Source: Prevotellaceae bacterium
GTDB taxonomy: Bacteria > Bacteroidota > Bacteroidia > Bacteroidales > UBA932
Direction: 5' to 3'
DNA: 6,268 nt
NCBI GenBank assembly: GCA_031287815.1
Contig: JAITSM010000058.1
Location: forward strand, 1-6,268
Positions 5,724 to 6,268 of the stretch are shown here, in pieces (position 1 is the first letter of the stretch; each line of letters starts with the position of its first letter). A model generated the notes under the pieces. The model did no database searches and was not told where the DNA came from. It worked only from the letters and a program-made list of their open reading frames with translations. Position numbers and translations under genes: made by a program.

Positions 5724-6268
5724 ATGCCTACTACCCTTCACCAAGCCTTTATTAAATTGCCCGATCCCCGGGTACGGCGTAATCGCCGGCATAGTCTGAT
5801 AGATATTGTTATTTTGAGCATATTAGCGGTGCTTAGCGGAGCCGCTTCGTGGGATGCTATTGCACTGTTTGGAAGAACTAACATCGACTTTCTCCGCCAA
5901 ATACTTTCGCTCCGACACGGTATACCCTCCCATGATACGATCAATCGTGTATTTTCAGCCCTCAACCCCCAAGCCTTTGAACAGCTGTTTATGCAATGGG
6001 CGTAGAAGCTGAAAGCTACAGGTGAAATAGAGTGGGTAGTGACGATTGACGGTAAGACGCTACGTGGTTCAAAAGACAGCTTTAGCCATGCACCCCCACT
6101 TCATTTGGTCAACGCATGGAGCGTGGAGCAGGGTATATGTCTTGGTCAGGAAGCCAAGAGCAATGAAATTACCGCCATTCCCCATTTGCTGGAGTTGCTG
6201 GAAATAAAAGGGAGCATCATCAGCATAGACGCCATGGGCGCCCAGCATATCATAGCGGAACGCATAAT
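5724..6268 (+). pseudogene. ISAs1-family transposase broken by an in-frame TAG, cut by the window edge
   Basis: The frame starts MPTTLHQAF and carries the family's N-terminal associated domain (about 8-90: LPDPRVRRNRRHSLIDIV, SHDTINRVFSAL). It stops at a TAG (6003-6005) after residue 93. The same frame then continues without another stop to the window end, with VTIDGKTLRG (first catalytic Asp, codon 109, 6048-6050), LHLVNAW, KSNEITAIP and SIDAMG (second Asp, codon 169, 6228-6230). The interruption is therefore one nonsense change, with CAG (Gln) to TAG the simplest origin. The 93-residue product has no catalytic residue. Family members usually have about 370 residues, so roughly half is visible, and the third acidic residue is beyond the edge. 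Amber readthrough or a sequencing error are the alternatives. The start at 5724 is preferred over an ATG at 5667 because it lies after the promoter and fits the family N-terminus. Confidence 0.85.

Larger units (their letters stand above)
3261..6268. mobile_element. probable left end of an element integrated at tRNA-Arg(CCG)
   Basis: This is an inference. A tyrosine recombinase gene follows a tRNA closely in the same direction, next to a BRO-N/DinD-type gene common in phages and islands, with an IS further right. Base composition also drops: 20 of 60 G+C at 3421-3480 against 38 of 60 at 1261-1320 in the protease. The left boundary would fall in the tRNA 3' end. The chosen start (T-arm) is a guess, and the right end is not in the window. 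No second copy of the tRNA 3' end is present in these bases. Confidence 0.45.
5628..6268 (+). mobile_element. ISAs1-family insertion sequence, left part only
   Basis: The element is identified by its transposase. The left end is placed at CAGGGTCGACGCA (5628-5640), about 96 bases before the transposase ATG, because it resembles the start of ISAs1-type terminal repeats as I remember them. The right inverted repeat and the target duplication are outside the window, so the exact end is unconfirmed. The element lies just upstream of the BRO-N gene's promoter. Confidence 0.6.

Overview
The window looks like a piece of a Bacteroidota (Bacteroidetes) chromosome. The main evidence is a set of TAnnTTTG -7 promoter boxes ahead of five transcription units, starts without a clear Shine-Dalgarno, a tRNA with no encoded CCA, and protein sequences that read like Bacteroidota members of their families. 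An order such as Chitinophagales or Sphingobacteriales is possible, but the sequence does not settle it.

Left part (1-3277), chromosomal backbone and fairly G+C-rich. A minisatellite of four 41-bp units rich in inverted repeats (1-160) runs off the left edge. It is followed by an A/T-rich spacer, a terminator-like hairpin and a promoter. Next come a secreted S41 carboxyl-terminal processing protease (324-1919, +) and, convergent with it, the endolytic murein transglycosylase mltG (2054-3094, -). Between their 3' ends lie a long hairpin and a 21-bp tandem repeat. mltG is divergent from a tRNA-Arg(CCG) gene (3204-3277, +), and each has its own TACCTTTG box.

Right part (after about 3277), probably the left end of an integrated element at the tRNA-Arg 3' end. 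After the tRNA terminator, a near-consensus promoter and a perfect 12-bp tandem repeat precede a tyrosine recombinase (3418-4710, +). The recombinase ends 8 bp from a convergent BRO-N/DinD-like gene (4719-5573, -). An ISAs1-family insertion sequence begins just upstream of that gene's promoter, at about 5628, and runs off the right edge. Its transposase frame is broken by a single TAG. The second att site and any cargo would lie outside the window.

No clearly new multi-gene system is visible. The items most worth a second look are the 41-bp palindromic minisatellite, the recombinase with two substituted catalytic positions, the tRNA/integrase junction with its 12-bp repeat, and the nearly leaderless BRO-N/DinD gene.
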